A DNA stretch of 64,000 bases from Halobiforma lacisalsi AJ5 (GCF_000226975.2 NZ_CP019285.1:2232001-2296000), one strand, 5' to 3'; positions 34,134 to 44,302 are shown, numbered from the stretch's first letter. A program made the numbers and translations. Notes: generated from the sequence alone by a model not told the origin.

Positions 34134-37028
34134 TCACTCCTCGAGCAGCCGTTTCAGCCGATCCAGTTCCGTCAGCGCCTCGACGGGCGTCATGTGGCCG
34201 AGGTCGAGCGCGCGGAGTTCGGCGGCCACGTCGGTCGGATCGTCGCCACCGTCCGCGGTCGCAGTCGTGGTTGTGGTCGCGGCCCCGGTGGCCCGCGTCG
34301 TCTCGGTTTCGGCGGCGTGTTCCGATTCCGGTTCTGGTTCCGGTTCCGGTTCGAGTTCCGGTCCCTCGACCTCCTCCGGATCGAGCTCTCGAGTTTCTTC
34401 CTCTTCCTCTTCCTCTTCCTCTTCCCCTTCCCCTTCTTCCTTCGCGGGGTCTACGGGCTCCGTCTCCGCCTCGGCGACCAGTTCCCGCGACCGCTCTACG
34501 ACCGACTCCGGGACGCCCGCCGCCGTCGCGACCTCGACGCCGTACGAACCCGTCGCCGCGCCGGGCGCGACCTCGTGTCGGAAGACGACCTCACCGTCTT
34601 CCTGATCGACCTCGAAGTGCAGCGTAAAGGCGTCCTCGAGGACGTCGGCCACCTCTGTCAGGGGGTGGTGGTGGGTCGCGAACAGCGTCGTCGCACCGAC
34701 CGCGTCGTGGAGGTGTTCGGTGATCGCCTGCGCGATGGCCATTCCGTCGGCCGTCGACGTGCCGCGGCCGACCTCGTCCAGCAGGACCAGCGAGCGCTCG
34801 TCGGCTTCCCGCAGAATGGTTGCGAGTTCGTCCATCTCGACCATGAACGTCGAGCGCCCGCCCGCGATGTCGTCGCTGGCCCCGACGCGGGTAAAGATCC
34901 GATCGACGGGCGTCAGCCGCGCGGACTTCGCGGGGACGAAGCTCCCGACCTGGGCCAGCAGCACGATCTGGGCGACCTGGCGCATGTAGGTCGACTTCCC
35001 CGACATGTTGGGGCCGGTGATGACCGCCAGCCGGCGGTCCTCGGTCAGGTGCGCGTCGTTCGGCACGAACGACTCCTGGGTTCGCTCGACGACCGGGTGC
35101 CGTCCGCCCTCGATATCGATCTCGAGGCCTCCGTCTTCCGTCCGCTCGTGCTCGAGGGTCTCCGGCCGGCAGTAGTCGTACTGCGCGGCGACCGTCGCGA
35201 GCGAGACGAGCGCATCGAGGGTCGCGAGTGCGTCGGCCAGGTCCTGCACCCGCTCGACCTCGTCGGCGACCGTCCTCCGGACGTCGCGGAACAGTTCGTA
35301 CTCGAGTTCGTCCGCCCGTTCCTCGGCGCCGACGATCTCGTCTTCCCGTTCCTTGAGTTCCGGCGTGACGAACCGCTCGGAGTTCTTCAGCGTCTGTCGA
35401 CGCTGGTAGTCGTCGGGGACGGAATCGAGGTTCGGGTTCGTCACCTCGATGTAGTAGCCGTGGACCGAGTTGTAGCCGACCTTCAGCGAGTCGATCCCGG
35501 TGCGTTCGCGCTCCCGTTCCTCCAGGTCGTCGATCCACTGCTTGCCGTCGCGGGCAGTCCGGCGGAGGTCGTCTAAGTCCCCGTCGTACCCCTCGGCGAT
35601 GATCCCACCCTCGGTGATCTCGATCGGCGGGTCCGCGACGATCGCGTCCTCGATCAGTCCGCGGACGTCCGCGAGCGGATCGAGTGCCGCGTGAAGCCGC
35701 CGGAGTCGGTCGCAGTCCGCGTCCTCGAGTTCGGCCCGGATGTCCGGTACGACCGCGAGCGTGTCCCGCAGCGAGCGCAGGTCCCGGGCGTTCGCCCGCT
35801 CGCGTGAGATCCGGCCGATCAGCCGCTCGAGGTCGTAGACGTCCCGCAGGAGTTCCTGCAGTTCCTCCCGGGTCCGAACTCCGCTTTTCAGCTCCTCGAC
35901 GGCGTCGAGCCGGGCCTCGATCCGGTCGGGCTCGAGCAGGGGCCGCCGGAGCCAGTCACGGAGCTTGCGGCCCCCGAGCGCGCTCGCGGTTTCGTCGAGA
36001 ACTCCCACGAGCGTCGCCTCGTCCCGGCCCCGAACCGCGCGGGGTTCGAACAGTTCGAGGCTCCGGAGGGCAACGGCGTCCAGCAGCAGATACTCCCGCG
36101 GATCGTACCGCGTGAGGTGGGTGAGGTACTCGAGGCGGTCGTCCTCGCCCCCGTCGTCGGCCTTCGCCTCGGCGTCGCGTTCGCTGCCGCGGGCGTACTC
36201 GGCGTACTCGAGCAACGCGCCGCAGGCCCGGATCTCGGGGTCGCTCGCGAGCAGCGAGTCGGGGTTGCCGAAGTAGTCGGCGACGGTCTCGGCGGCCCGG
36301 TCGCGGTCGAAGACCGCCTCGTCGAACGGGGTGACCATGCAGTCCTTGGGGAACAGGTCCGCGTCCGCGTCCGCGTCCGCGTCGGCGTTCGCGTTCGCGT
36401 TCGAACCTGCGTCTCCGCTCTCGGTTCGCACGTCCGGCCCCACGACCGCCTCGGCCGGATCGAACCGGCTGATCTCGTCGGCGATCGCCTCGTTCGAGGC
36501 CGAACTCGTCGCGAGGAAGTCGCCCGTCGAGACGTCCAGCAGGGCGAGGGCAAGGTCGGCGTCGCGGTCCGTGGGGCCGTCGCCGCCCGCCCCGCGGGCG
36601 ACCGCCGCCACGAAGTTGTTGTCGTCGCTCGAGAGCAGTTCGTCCTCGGTGAGCGTCCCCGGCGTGATGACCCGCGTGACGGCCCGCTCGACGACGCCCG
36701 AGGACTCGCCCGGCTCCTCGACCTGGTCGGCGACCGCGACCCGGTAGCCGGCTTCCAGCAGGTCCTCGATGTAGGACTCGGCGTTGTCGATCGGGATGCC
36801 GGTCATCGGGTACTCGCCGGTCGAATCCTCGCGGCTGGTCAGGGTCACCTCGAGCAAGCGCGCGGTGCGTTCGGCCGCGCCGCAGAAGGTCTCGTAGAAG
36901 TCCCCCACCTGGAAAAGAACGAGTGCGTCGTCGTACCGCTCGCAGAGGTCGTGGTACTGCCGCATCATCGGCGTCAGTTCGTCGCGTTTCTCGGCCATCT
37001 CCTCGGGAGGGCCAAGCGCCGGATCCAT
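34134..37028 (-). CDS. mutS: DNA mismatch repair protein MutS
   Basis: The 964-residue protein has the mismatch-binding motif VGDFYETF (about 40-48), connector, lever and clamp domains, and the ATPase with Walker [12 protein letters not shown] (about 671), [16 protein letters not shown] and ATHHHPLTE. It is longer than usual because of an Asp/Ala low-complexity insert near 208-223 and a Glu-rich insert near 863-899. The C-terminus has a helical MutS end ([19 protein letters not shown]). No mutL follows within the window. Confidence 0.97.
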   Translation of the reverse strand: MDPALGPPEEMAEKRDELTPMMRQYHDLCERYDDALVLFQVGDFYETFCGAAERTARLLEVTLTSREDSTGEYPMTGIPIDNAESYIEDLLEAGYRVAVADQVEEPGESSGVVERAVTRVITPGTLTEDELLSSDDNNFVAAVARGAGGDGPTDRDADLALALLDVSTGDFLATSSASNEAIADEISRFDPAEAVVGPDVRTESGDAGSNANANADADADADADLFPKDCMVTPFDEAVFDRDRAAETVADYFGNPDSLLASDPEIRACGALLEYAEYARGSERDAEAKADDGGEDDRLEYLTHLTRYDPREYLLLDAVALRSLELFEPRAVRGRDEATLVGVLDETASALGGRKLRDWLRRPLLEPDRIEARLDAVEELKSGVRTREELQELLRDVYDLERLIGRISRERANARDLRSLRDTLAVVPDIRAELEDADCDRLRRLHAALDPLADVRGLIEDAIVADPPIEITEGGIIAEGYDGDLDDLRRTARDGKQWIDDLEERERERTGIDSLKVGYNSVHGYYIEVTNPNLDSVPDDYQRRQTLKNSERFVTPELKEREDEIVGAEERADELEYELFRDVRRTVADEVERVQDLADALATLDALVSLATVAAQYDYCRPETLEHERTEDGGLEIDIEGGRHPVVERTQESFVPNDAHLTEDRRLAVITGPNMSGKSTYMRQVAQIVLLAQVGSFVPAKSARLTPVDRIFTRVGASDDIAGGRSTFMVEMDELATILREADERSLVLLDEVGRGTSTADGMAIAQAITEHLHDAVGATTLFATHHHPLTEVADVLEDAFTLHFEVDQEDGEVVFRHEVAPGAATGSYGVEVATAAGVPESVVERSRELVAEAETEPVDPAKEEGEGEEEEEEEEEETRELDPEEVEGPELEPEPEPEPESEHAAETETTRATGAATTTTTATADGGDDPTDVAAELRALDLGHMTPVEALTELDRLKRLLEE

Positions 37029-37163
37029 ACAGGAACCCCACCCTCGGACGCGGAAATAGCTTGCTGGATCGACCCGGGCGATCGGTTCGTCCGAGGTTCA
37101 CGCCAGTGGGGGAACGCGGGCCGACCGATCCTAATCCAGGCCGGACCCGGCGACGAACGGTGG

Positions 37164-38471
37164 CTAACTCACCGTACTGTCGGCCTGGATGTCCTCGTAC
37201 TCGCGGTCGACGAGGATCTCCCGCAGGCCCTCTGCGAACTCCCAGACGTCCTCGAAGCCGGTGTACAGCGGTGCCGGGCAGACCCGGATCACGTTCGGCG
37301 GGCGGAAATCGACCACGAGACCGCGGTCTCGCAGGGCTTCGCTAACTCGCTCCGCCTCGGGGTGGGTGATCGCCACGTGGCCGCCGCGCCGCTCGGGTTC
37401 TCGAGGGGTAGCGACCGAACACCCCAGGTCCGTGAGGTTCTCGTCGACCAGCGAGATCAGGTACGACGTCAGCGCGAGCGATTTCTCCCGGATCGCGTCG
37501 ATCCCGGCCTCGTGAACGATCTCGAGCGCCCCCGCGAGGGGTGCGGCGCTGAGGACCGGCACGGTGCCGATCTGCCACCCGCCGGCCGAGTCCGCGGGGG
37601 TAAACGTCTCGCGGAGTTCGAACTGCGTTTCCTTCTCGTGGCCCCACCACCCCGCCAACGCAGGGGTCTTCCCGTGGTGGCGCTCGTCGACGTAGAGGCC
37701 GGCGATCGAACCGGGGCCCGCGTTGAGGTACTTGTAGCTACACCAGACCGCGAAGTCGACGCCGTGACTCGAGCAGTCGTGTGGAACGACGCCGACCGAG
37801 TGGGCGAGGTCGAACCCGGCGAGCGCACCGTGGTCGTGGGCCGCCGCGGTGATCCGCTCGACGTCGAGCAACTGACCGCTCCGGTAGAGCACCGACGGCA
37901 TGAACACGATGCCGATGTCGTGTGCCTCGAGCGCGTCGACGACGGCGGTCTCGTCGATCGTTCGCCCGTCCCGGCTCTCGACGAGGTGGAGGTGCTCGTC
38001 GGGGTCGTACCCGCGCTGGCGCAACTGTGCCCGGATCGCGTAGTGGTCCGTCGGGAAGTCGAGTTCGTTGACGAGAATCCCCGGCGGGCGATCCTCGAGG
38101 GCTTCCAGGAACGTCCCCACGAGGGTGTGGATGTTGACCGTCGTCGAGTTCGCGACGACCACCTCGTCGGGGTCGGCGCCGACCAGCGGCGCGAGGTCCT
38201 CGCCCAGCGACTCGCCGTACCAGAACCAGGGACGGTCGGCCTCGGTCCAGCCCTCGATGCCGAGTTCCCGCCACTCCTCGACCGCCCGATCGAGTGACGC
38301 CTCGGCGGCGTCCGAGATGGGCCCGAGCGAGTTCCCGTCGAGGTAGATCTCGCCGGGGACGTCGAACCGGTCCCGGAACTCGGCGAGAGGATCGTCGGCG
38401 TCCCGATTACGGGCGTAGTCCACGCCGTCGTCGTGCGTTCGGTCTCCGTCGAAACCGGAGTCGGGGTCCAT
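37164..38471 (-). CDS. kynU: Kynureninase
   Basis: This PLP enzyme splits kynurenine into anthranilate and alanine. The 435-residue protein has the N-terminal EIYLDGNSLGPIS, a phosphate-binding region VVANSTTVNIHTLVGTFL, the PLP-contact AGFDLAHSVGVVPHD, the Schiff-base Lys in WCSYKYLNAGPGSIAG (about 245), and GGWQIGTVPVLS. Length fits. Its start at 38471 is used; the in-frame extension upstream is shadow of the esterase gene. It is 135 nt upstream of mutS on the same strand with no pathway partner. Confidence 0.94.
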   Translation of the reverse strand: MDPDSGFDGDRTHDDGVDYARNRDADDPLAEFRDRFDVPGEIYLDGNSLGPISDAAEASLDRAVEEWRELGIEGWTEADRPWFWYGESLGEDLAPLVGADPDEVVVANSTTVNIHTLVGTFLEALEDRPPGILVNELDFPTDHYAIRAQLRQRGYDPDEHLHLVESRDGRTIDETAVVDALEAHDIGIVFMPSVLYRSGQLLDVERITAAAHDHGALAGFDLAHSVGVVPHDCSSHGVDFAVWCSYKYLNAGPGSIAGLYVDERHHGKTPALAGWWGHEKETQFELRETFTPADSAGGWQIGTVPVLSAAPLAGALEIVHEAGIDAIREKSLALTSYLISLVDENLTDLGCSVATPREPERRGGHVAITHPEAERVSEALRDRGLVVDFRPPNVIRVCPAPLYTGFEDVWEFAEGLREILVDREYEDIQADSTVS

Positions 38472-38609
38472 GGGACACGGTTTGCCGGCGGCCACTGAAA
38501 CGTTTCGGCGGGCGGCCCTCGAGTTCCCGTCCTCGGTCGCGCCGCTCGAGCGAGGTCCATCGCCGTTCAGGCCGGTACCCCTAACTGACGGTCGCCACTG
38601 ACGGAGGGT

Positions 38610-39575
38610 ATGGACGACTCCGACGAGGCGACCGACGAGTTGGACCCGCAACTCGCCGACGCCCTCCGGAACGGTCGGGTAGCCGACCTCCCCGCGTGGC
38701 ACAGCCTGTCCGTCGACGAGGCGCGACGGCTCGAGGACGAGGTCTTCTCCGCGGGCGACGGGCCGGCCGTCGCGGAGGTCGGGGAGCGACGAATCGACGG
38801 TCCCGGCGGTGACTTCCCGGTGCGGATCTATTGGCCCGCCGCGTCGACCGAAGGGGCGGACGACCGACTGCCGGCGCTGGTCTTCGCCCACGGCGGCGGC
38901 TGGGTGCTCGGCACGCTCGACTCCGCCGACGACCTCTGTCGAGAGTTCGCGACGCGGGTCGGTGCCGCGGTGATCTCGGTCGACTACCGGCTGGCACCCG
39001 AACACCCCTTCCCCGCGGCAGTCGAGGACGTCCGGGCCGCCCTCGAGTGGTCCCACGAGGAGGCCGCCTCCCTCGGGATCGATCCCGACCGCCTGGGGAT
39101 CGCAGGGTCCAGCGCCGGTGCCGGACTCGCGGCTGCGGTCGCGCTCGAGACCCAGGACCTCGAGGTCTCGCCGGCCGTACAACTGCTCTGTTACCCGATC
39201 CTGGACCGCGATTTCGAGCGGCCGTCGTACCGCGAGCATGCCGACGCGTCGTTGCTCTCCCGGGCCGACATGGAGTGGTTCTGGGAGAAGTACCTCGCGG
39301 ACCCGTCCGACGTCGCGGATCCGCGTGCGGCTCCGCTGCGGGCCGATCCGGAGGCGCTCGAGGGCGCGCCGCCGGCCGTAATCGCGACCGCGGGCCACGA
39401 CGTGCTTCGGTCCGAGGGTGTGGCCTACGCCGACCGGCTGCGGGCAGTCGGGATCGAGACGCGCCACTGTCATTACCCGTCGCTGGCCCACGGGTTCCTG
39501 AGCCTGACCGACGCCGTCGACCGTTCCGCGGTCGCGATGGACGAGGTGACCGACGCGGCCGCCGAACTACTGTAA
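38610..39575 (+). CDS. HSL-type alpha/beta-hydrolase (esterase/lipase)
   Basis: The 321-residue enzyme has the oxyanion motif FAHGGGWVLG (about 91-100), the nucleophile motif GIAGSSAGAGLAAA (Ser near 169), the acid Asp in TAGHDVLRSEG (about 266) and His in SLAHGFLSLTD (about 296). This is the hormone-sensitive-lipase family pattern, acting on short acyl esters. An N-terminal cap (about 1-50) is present. It diverges from kynU; an unrelated function is likely. Confidence 0.93.
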   Translation: MDDSDEATDELDPQLADALRNGRVADLPAWHSLSVDEARRLEDEVFSAGDGPAVAEVGERRIDGPGGDFPVRIYWPAASTEGADDRLPALVFAHGGGWVLGTLDSADDLCREFATRVGAAVISVDYRLAPEHPFPAAVEDVRAALEWSHEEAASLGIDPDRLGIAGSSAGAGLAAAVALETQDLEVSPAVQLLCYPILDRDFERPSYREHADASLLSRADMEWFWEKYLADPSDVADPRAAPLRADPEALEGAPPAVIATAGHDVLRSEGVAYADRLRAVGIETRHCHYPSLAHGFLSLTDAVDRSAVAMDEVTDAAAELL

Positions 39576-39832
39576 CATCGAGAGCACGTCCCTTCGTTCA
39601 GTGTGGGACACGAAACTCGCGGTCAGTGGAGGGCAGGCAGTTACCGAAGCGGCTACCGGTATATTCGAAATATGTCAAAATCCGCCCGCTGAATGTCGGG
39701 GCTGTAGTCAGCACACGTGGTGTTCTCTTCCGAATGGAACGATCGAGGCAACCGGTGAGTAGCAATGCAGGTCAGTCAAATGGTTCTTTTAGTCTACGAT
39801 AGGCTCTTGTTTATATGAAGACGGGATTGCGT

Positions 39833-41161
39833 ATGAATCGCAGAGAACTGCTGGCTACCGTTTCTGTATCGCTGGCCGGGGTCGCTGGCTGTCTAAACGG
39901 AGAAGACGCTGGTCCGTTCGGCGAATCACCCGATAACGGAACGGCTGCCGACGACGACGGCGAGGCGCCCGGCGGTAATGCTGTCCAGTGGACATACCAG
40001 ACGAGCGGTTCGATACGCAACCAGCCAACGCTTCAAGACGGTATCGTCTACCTTAGTGGCGGGACCAACGAGAGAGCGAAAAGCAACAAGGAACACGTTC
40101 GGCCGGAGAGGAGCGAGAACGTCTATGCACTCACAGCGGATGCTGGTGCCGAGCAGTGGCAGTATGAAGCACCAGCGGGGGTCACGTCGTCTCCGATCGT
40201 CCGAGACGGCGTCTTCGTCGTCACCGGGTGGAGCGCTGGAACACACGGTATCGAGCAGCAACTCGTCCGCCTCGATGACGGTTCGGAAACGTGGACGACG
40301 GAGGAACACGACCGATACCTCCATCTACTGGATAGTAGCGACGGGGCTGTTTACCTCGGCACCTCGGACGACGAATACGGGATCCAGGGAGAGGAACTAT
40401 TCGCTATCCGGGCGAGCGACGGTGATCAATACTGGTCTACCGAGACCGGAGACACGACAGACGCTACCATCAACGGTGACACTCTCTACTCCGTGGCAGG
40501 CGGTCGCCGAACGACAGCATTCGCCGTCAATGACGGGGATGAGCGCTGGCACCGGGACATGCGTCCGGGGACGGACGACGTTCGGGTATTCGACGACGCC
40601 TTGTATCTGATATCCGAACAGGAAAACGAGAACGGGAATTATCCGGTCGTTGCGGTGAGTGCGAGCGAAGGAAGTGAGCGGTGGCGGTTTTCAGTACCCG
40701 TTGACGAACCGTTTGTCCCGACTGGTGCAGTCGCTTCGGGTGATGCGGTGTACATCACCGAGTACGGTGGCTGGCTGTTCGGGGTCGACCGTGCCGACGG
40801 AAGCGAGAATTGGCGGTACTCTGCCGACAGTGATACGAGAGATCCGCCGGTTGTTGTGGACGACATGGTCTATTTGGCCAGTAAGAATGGGGGAGTCCAC
40901 GCAGTCGATGGAACGACTGGGGATCGGGAGTGGAAGCGAACGGTACCCGGACAAGTCAGGATCGTGGCTGGAAATCAGCAGGGAGTCATCGTCCGGGGTG
41001 GTAAAGAAGAGGGAATGCAGCATCTCCGTGCGTATGCACCGGACGGCACCGAGCAGTGGTCGTTGTCACATCCAGAGCATTTGACGCGACCTGCCGTGGA
41101 CGGGACGCGGGCGATCGTCGGGACACGATCGGGATACGTGGCTGCGCTGGCAGAGCAGTAA
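39833..41161 (+). CDS. Lipoprotein with PQQ-type beta-propeller repeats
   Basis: The 442-residue precursor starts MNRRELLATVSVSLAGVAGC, a Tat-like lipobox signal, then an acidic linker. Repeats of the form VQWTYQTSGSIRNQPT, WQYEAPAGVTSSPIV, YWSTETGDTTDATING and NWRYSADSDTRDPPVV make up a multi-bladed propeller. No PQQ ligand residues can be assigned, so it may be a BamB-like scaffold. An ATG six codons upstream falls on a TATA-like element. Codon use is less GC-rich than its neighbours, a hint of transfer. Confidence 0.8.
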   Translation: MNRRELLATVSVSLAGVAGCLNGEDAGPFGESPDNGTAADDDGEAPGGNAVQWTYQTSGSIRNQPTLQDGIVYLSGGTNERAKSNKEHVRPERSENVYALTADAGAEQWQYEAPAGVTSSPIVRDGVFVVTGWSAGTHGIEQQLVRLDDGSETWTTEEHDRYLHLLDSSDGAVYLGTSDDEYGIQGEELFAIRASDGDQYWSTETGDTTDATINGDTLYSVAGGRRTTAFAVNDGDERWHRDMRPGTDDVRVFDDALYLISEQENENGNYPVVAVSASEGSERWRFSVPVDEPFVPTGAVASGDAVYITEYGGWLFGVDRADGSENWRYSADSDTRDPPVVVDDMVYLASKNGGVHAVDGTTGDREWKRTVPGQVRIVAGNQQGVIVRGGKEEGMQHLRAYAPDGTEQWSLSHPEHLTRPAVDGTRAIVGTRSGYVAALAEQ

Positions 41162-41404
41162 ACGCTGGTCCGATGGTAGCTGTTTCCCCGGAGTGAGAGC
41201 GTCGAACTACCTCTGAGGGTGTGCCGGAAACGCTGTCCAGTTGGACCTGCAAGATACGCGCTGTACGTTCAGCACGACACGAACTTCGATTTTACCTGAT
41301 AGAACGATTGCTGGTCGACAGGCACACGTAGTCACCGAATCGTCCGTTTCAGTTCCGGGTCGGGGACTGAACGAAGAAATCGTACTCCATCCCCTGGTAA
41401 CGAG

Positions 41405-41839
41405 TCAGTCGTCGGTCTCGAAGTACAGATCGGCGTGGGCAGCACAGCCGGGATTGAACGCCGCGTCACACGACGGACAGCGGTAGTCCGCCTCGAGGTA
41501 CCCCGGCACGGCGAACTCGCTCCGGCAGACGCCACAGAGCACGGAGGGTTCATCGAAGCGCGCTCGAGGCCACGGCACCGCCTCGTGGTCGGCGACCTCC
41601 TCGTGACAGCGAAAGCAGGGGTAGTACGTCTCGCAGCAGGCGAACTTGAACGCGACGACGTCGCGGTCGGTATGGTAGTGGGCACATCGGGTGTCGGGAT
41701 CGACGTCGACGCCGCGGACGGGAGTGCGTTCGGACACGGTCGTCGGTCGAATCGACGAGCGGCCGGTTCTTCGAAGTTGGGGTTCGGTCGAGTCAGTGTC
41801 CGCCCGATCAGCGGCGTCCGAGTCCGGCCGAACCGCCAA
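41405..41839 (-). CDS. CHY-type zinc-finger protein
   Basis: The product is up to 144 residues. It carries RCAHYHTDRDVVAFKFACC, then CFRCHEE, LCGVCRSEF, YRCPSCDAAFNPGCAAH, the Cys/His array of a CHY zinc finger (three zinc sites). The ATG at 41839 makes the gene overlap the preceding gene by 32 nt; a GTG at 41737 is the more likely start and gives 110 residues with the whole domain. Family function is unclear. Confidence 0.88.
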   Translation of the reverse strand: MAVRPDSDAADRADTDSTEPQLRRTGRSSIRPTTVSERTPVRGVDVDPDTRCAHYHTDRDVVAFKFACCETYYPCFRCHEEVADHEAVPWPRARFDEPSVLCGVCRSEFAVPGYLEADYRCPSCDAAFNPGCAAHADLYFETDD

Positions 41840-42404
41840 GGACCCCGACGGAGATCGTGCCGTCCCGGTGAACGGAAATCCCGTATCCGAGCAGGCTCAG
41901 TTCGAGAACCACGTCGTCGGGGACCCCGCCGTCGCTTTTCATCGCGTCGTCGACCGAAAAGGTGAGTGCTTCGACCGACGGCTCCGTCACCGAGACGACC
42001 TCGAGTGTTTCTTCGGGCACGTCCACGACCGAGCCGTCGACGGTAAAGGCGAGTATCGCCGGTCTCGGGTCCGTCGCCTCCGTCGGATCCGCTATCGACG
42101 ACTGGCAGGCATCGAGTCCTCGAGAGAGGTCGTCTACGCCCGGCGATTCGATGCCAACGTCGGTCGACGAGAGTCGAAGCGACGCCTTCCCCGTGAGATC
42201 GATTTCGACCGTTGTCGTCTCGTCGACTGCTAGCCGAATCCGGGATGGCTCGAGGGTCTGGCCCTCGAACCGACCCAGTAGCTGTTCAGTCATCGACATC
42301 CTCCCCTCGATCGTAAACCCGATACGATCCGGCGGGACCGGTTCGATGTGGTCTTCGACGATCCGGACACCCTGATTTTCGTCGATCGCTACAGTTACGC
42401 TCAT
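41808..42404 (-). CDS. Hypothetical haloarchaeal protein downstream of gvpO (198 aa)
   Basis: The product starts MSVTVAIDENQGVRIVEDHI and is soluble, acidic and beta-strand rich, with many Ser/Thr/Val. No catalytic motif, signal or membrane segment is seen. It shares the strand of gvpA-N-O, with 155 nt between its start and gvpO. Whether it belongs to the gas-vesicle operon is open. It overlaps the CHY reading frame by 32 nt. Confidence 0.6.
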   Translation of the reverse strand: MSVTVAIDENQGVRIVEDHIEPVPPDRIGFTIEGRMSMTEQLLGRFEGQTLEPSRIRLAVDETTTVEIDLTGKASLRLSSTDVGIESPGVDDLSRGLDACQSSIADPTEATDPRPAILAFTVDGSVVDVPEETLEVVSVTEPSVEALTFSVDDAMKSDGGVPDDVVLELSLLGYGISVHRDGTISVGVLGGSAGLGRR

Positions 42405-42559
42405 GACTGCTTCCACCGACGGGATGCAGGATCGAAATAGCTAGGCAGGAAGCAGAAAGCCACGTCTTGACCGTCGGATCAATCGGTGGATCAGGGTTTA
42501 CACGAGGGACTACACGGACGAGAGCGACCGCGATCGACCGCGAGCGGCTGTCGCCTGTT

Positions 42560-43123
42560 TCACTCGAACGCTGCCGTATCCCCGCGCCGGTAGCGATCGA
42601 GCCGTCGATACCCGTGCACGACGGCGTTCTCGTCGAGTTCGATCTCGTAGCGGCCGATGATGTCCTGCGTGTCGGGGACCGACCGGCGCTCGACGACCTC
42701 GACGACCGCGCGCCAGCCGTCGTCGGTCGGTGCGATCTCGCTGACCGCATCGAACTCCCGCCCGATGAGTTCGCTCGCGGTCGACTCGACGGTGCGCCGA
42801 ACGGCGAGGACGCCCTCGATCTCGTCGTGATCGGTGTCGACGTCGGCGTCCACCGATTCGGGATCGGTCTTCTCCTCGGCCGTCATGTCGGGGCCGAGTT
42901 CGCGACTCCGGGGTTCGGATTCGCCGCCGTCTCCTCCGTCTCCCTCTCGCTCCTGTTGTGCCTGTTCTTCTTCCTCGATTGCTTGACTGTCGCTCACGGT
43001 TGGATCACTCTCGTCGTGTTGGAAACAGAAGCCGTCCTCGGTGGCCGGCCGCGAGCACTGCTCGCCGTCCTCGGTGAGTGCCTTGCATCGGTCGGTCGGC
43101 TCCTGTTGATCGGCTTCGGCCAT
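42560..43123 (-). CDS. gvpO: Gas vesicle protein GvpO with zinc-binding N-terminus
   Basis: The 187-residue protein begins MAEADQQEPTDRCKALTEDG. Residues about 12-40 form a Cys/His motif (CKALTEDGEQCSR, FCFQH). An acidic stretch follows, then the GvpO domain (about 108-187) with GWRAVVEVVERRSVPDTQDI and GRYEIELDENAVVHGYR, which is closely the pattern of Halobacterium GvpO. GvpO is needed for gas-vesicle formation and affects gvpA expression. The upstream in-frame stretch overlapping gvpN was excluded. The N-terminal zinc motif is not part of the classical protein. Confidence 0.9.
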   Translation of the reverse strand: MAEADQQEPTDRCKALTEDGEQCSRPATEDGFCFQHDESDPTVSDSQAIEEEEQAQQEREGDGGDGGESEPRSRELGPDMTAEEKTDPESVDADVDTDHDEIEGVLAVRRTVESTASELIGREFDAVSEIAPTDDGWRAVVEVVERRSVPDTQDIIGRYEIELDENAVVHGYRRLDRYRRGDTAAFE

Positions 43124-43223
43124 GGGTGCGGTGTCCGCTCGTTTCCTGTGGGTTCGTGCTCGAGTTTGCAGTGTGTATTCGCTGCGGTTCGGTGTGGTTC
43201 GTCCCGGTTTCGCCTCGGTTTCG

Positions 43224-44297
43224 TTACGAGATCGCGTCGGCGATGCTCGTTCGCAGCTCCTCGACATCCCTGGCTCTCGCGTCGCCCTCGTCGCCGTCGC
43301 CGTCGCGCTCGCCGGCCACCTTCGGCGCGAGGACGTCGGTGAACACCGTCGTCAGCAAGTCGTCGTCGAGGGTCGTCCCGTCTTCCGTCTCCCGATCGTC
43401 GAAGACCGAAAGCCCCCTCGCCGCCGTGATCGCGGCCCGCGTACCGACGACGACCTCGAGGTCGTCCCGGAGCGTGCGGGTCGTCTCGACGACGGTCTCG
43501 ACGACCTCGTCGGGGAGGTCGACGTGCGCCCGGACGATCTCGCGTTCGGTTTCGGCGTCGTAGTAGTCGACGCGGACGCCGACGAACCGGTCGAGCAGGG
43601 CGTCCTGTTGCCGGTGGACGCCCGCGTACTCGACGTCGTTCGAGGTGACGATCGCCCGGAACTCGGGGTGGACATCGATCGTGCGGTCCTCGCCGCGCTT
43701 GCCCGGCCGTTCGAGGACGCCCTCCTCGAAGACCGACAGCAGGACGTTGTGGGCTGCGGGGTCGCTGCGCGAGAACTCGTTGTAGACGAGCGTCGCGCCC
43801 TCGCGGACGGCGACGGAGAGTGGGTTATCGACCCATCGCTCGCGGACGATCTCGGTCTGCTTGCTGACGCCGCCGACGAACCGGTCGTCCTCCTTGTAGC
43901 GCTCGCCGCCCGCGTGGTCGCCGACGAGCGCTGCCGTGTCGACGGACTCGTCGCCGTTGAGCCAGACGACCGGCCGGCCGCGCTCGGCGGCGGCCGACAG
44001 CGCAAGCGCGGTCTTCCCACAGCCGGTGGGGCCGATCAGATGAACCGGCTGGTCGGCCTCGAGCCAGCCCGTGATGCGGCCCCGCAACGACCGAACGGCG
44101 TCGGTCTCGACGAACGGCTCGGGGACGACCTCCCGCGGATCTTCCAGGGGAGAATCGCCCGAGTCGCCGTTTCGCTTCCCGGTCGACGACGCCTTCCGCG
44201 CGAGTTCTTTCTTCGCTTTCCGACTCGCCTTTCCGGAGCGGTCGCTCCTGATCTTGCGGCCCCGGACCTTGCGCTTGCGCGAGGAGTCCTCCGCCAT
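43224..44297 (-). CDS. gvpN: Gas vesicle AAA+ ATPase GvpN
   Basis: The 357-residue protein has a basic Lys/Arg/Ser-rich N-terminus (about 1-45), Walker A LIGPTGCGKTALALS (about 90-104), Walker B ATLVYNEFSRSDPAAHN and sensor-1 FRAIVTSNDVEYAG. GvpN is an AAA+ ATPase needed for full-size gas vesicles. It starts 5 nt after gvpA's stop, so it is co-transcribed with it. The C-terminus is acidic. Confidence 0.95.
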   Translation of the reverse strand: MAEDSSRKRKVRGRKIRSDRSGKASRKAKKELARKASSTGKRNGDSGDSPLEDPREVVPEPFVETDAVRSLRGRITGWLEADQPVHLIGPTGCGKTALALSAAAERGRPVVWLNGDESVDTAALVGDHAGGERYKEDDRFVGGVSKQTEIVRERWVDNPLSVAVREGATLVYNEFSRSDPAAHNVLLSVFEEGVLERPGKRGEDRTIDVHPEFRAIVTSNDVEYAGVHRQQDALLDRFVGVRVDYYDAETEREIVRAHVDLPDEVVETVVETTRTLRDDLEVVVGTRAAITAARGLSVFDDRETEDGTTLDDDLLTTVFTDVLAPKVAGERDGDGDEGDARARDVEELRTSIADAIS

Positions 44298-44302
44298 GTG
44301 GA

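Noticed and set aside
34390..34440. Hexamer repeat in mutS as an independent element
   Set aside because: It encodes the Glu-rich linker in frame and needs no separate explanation.
36117..38297. 726-codon plus-strand open frame across mutS and kynU
   Set aside because: Antisense shadow of two well-supported genes with no motif of its own.
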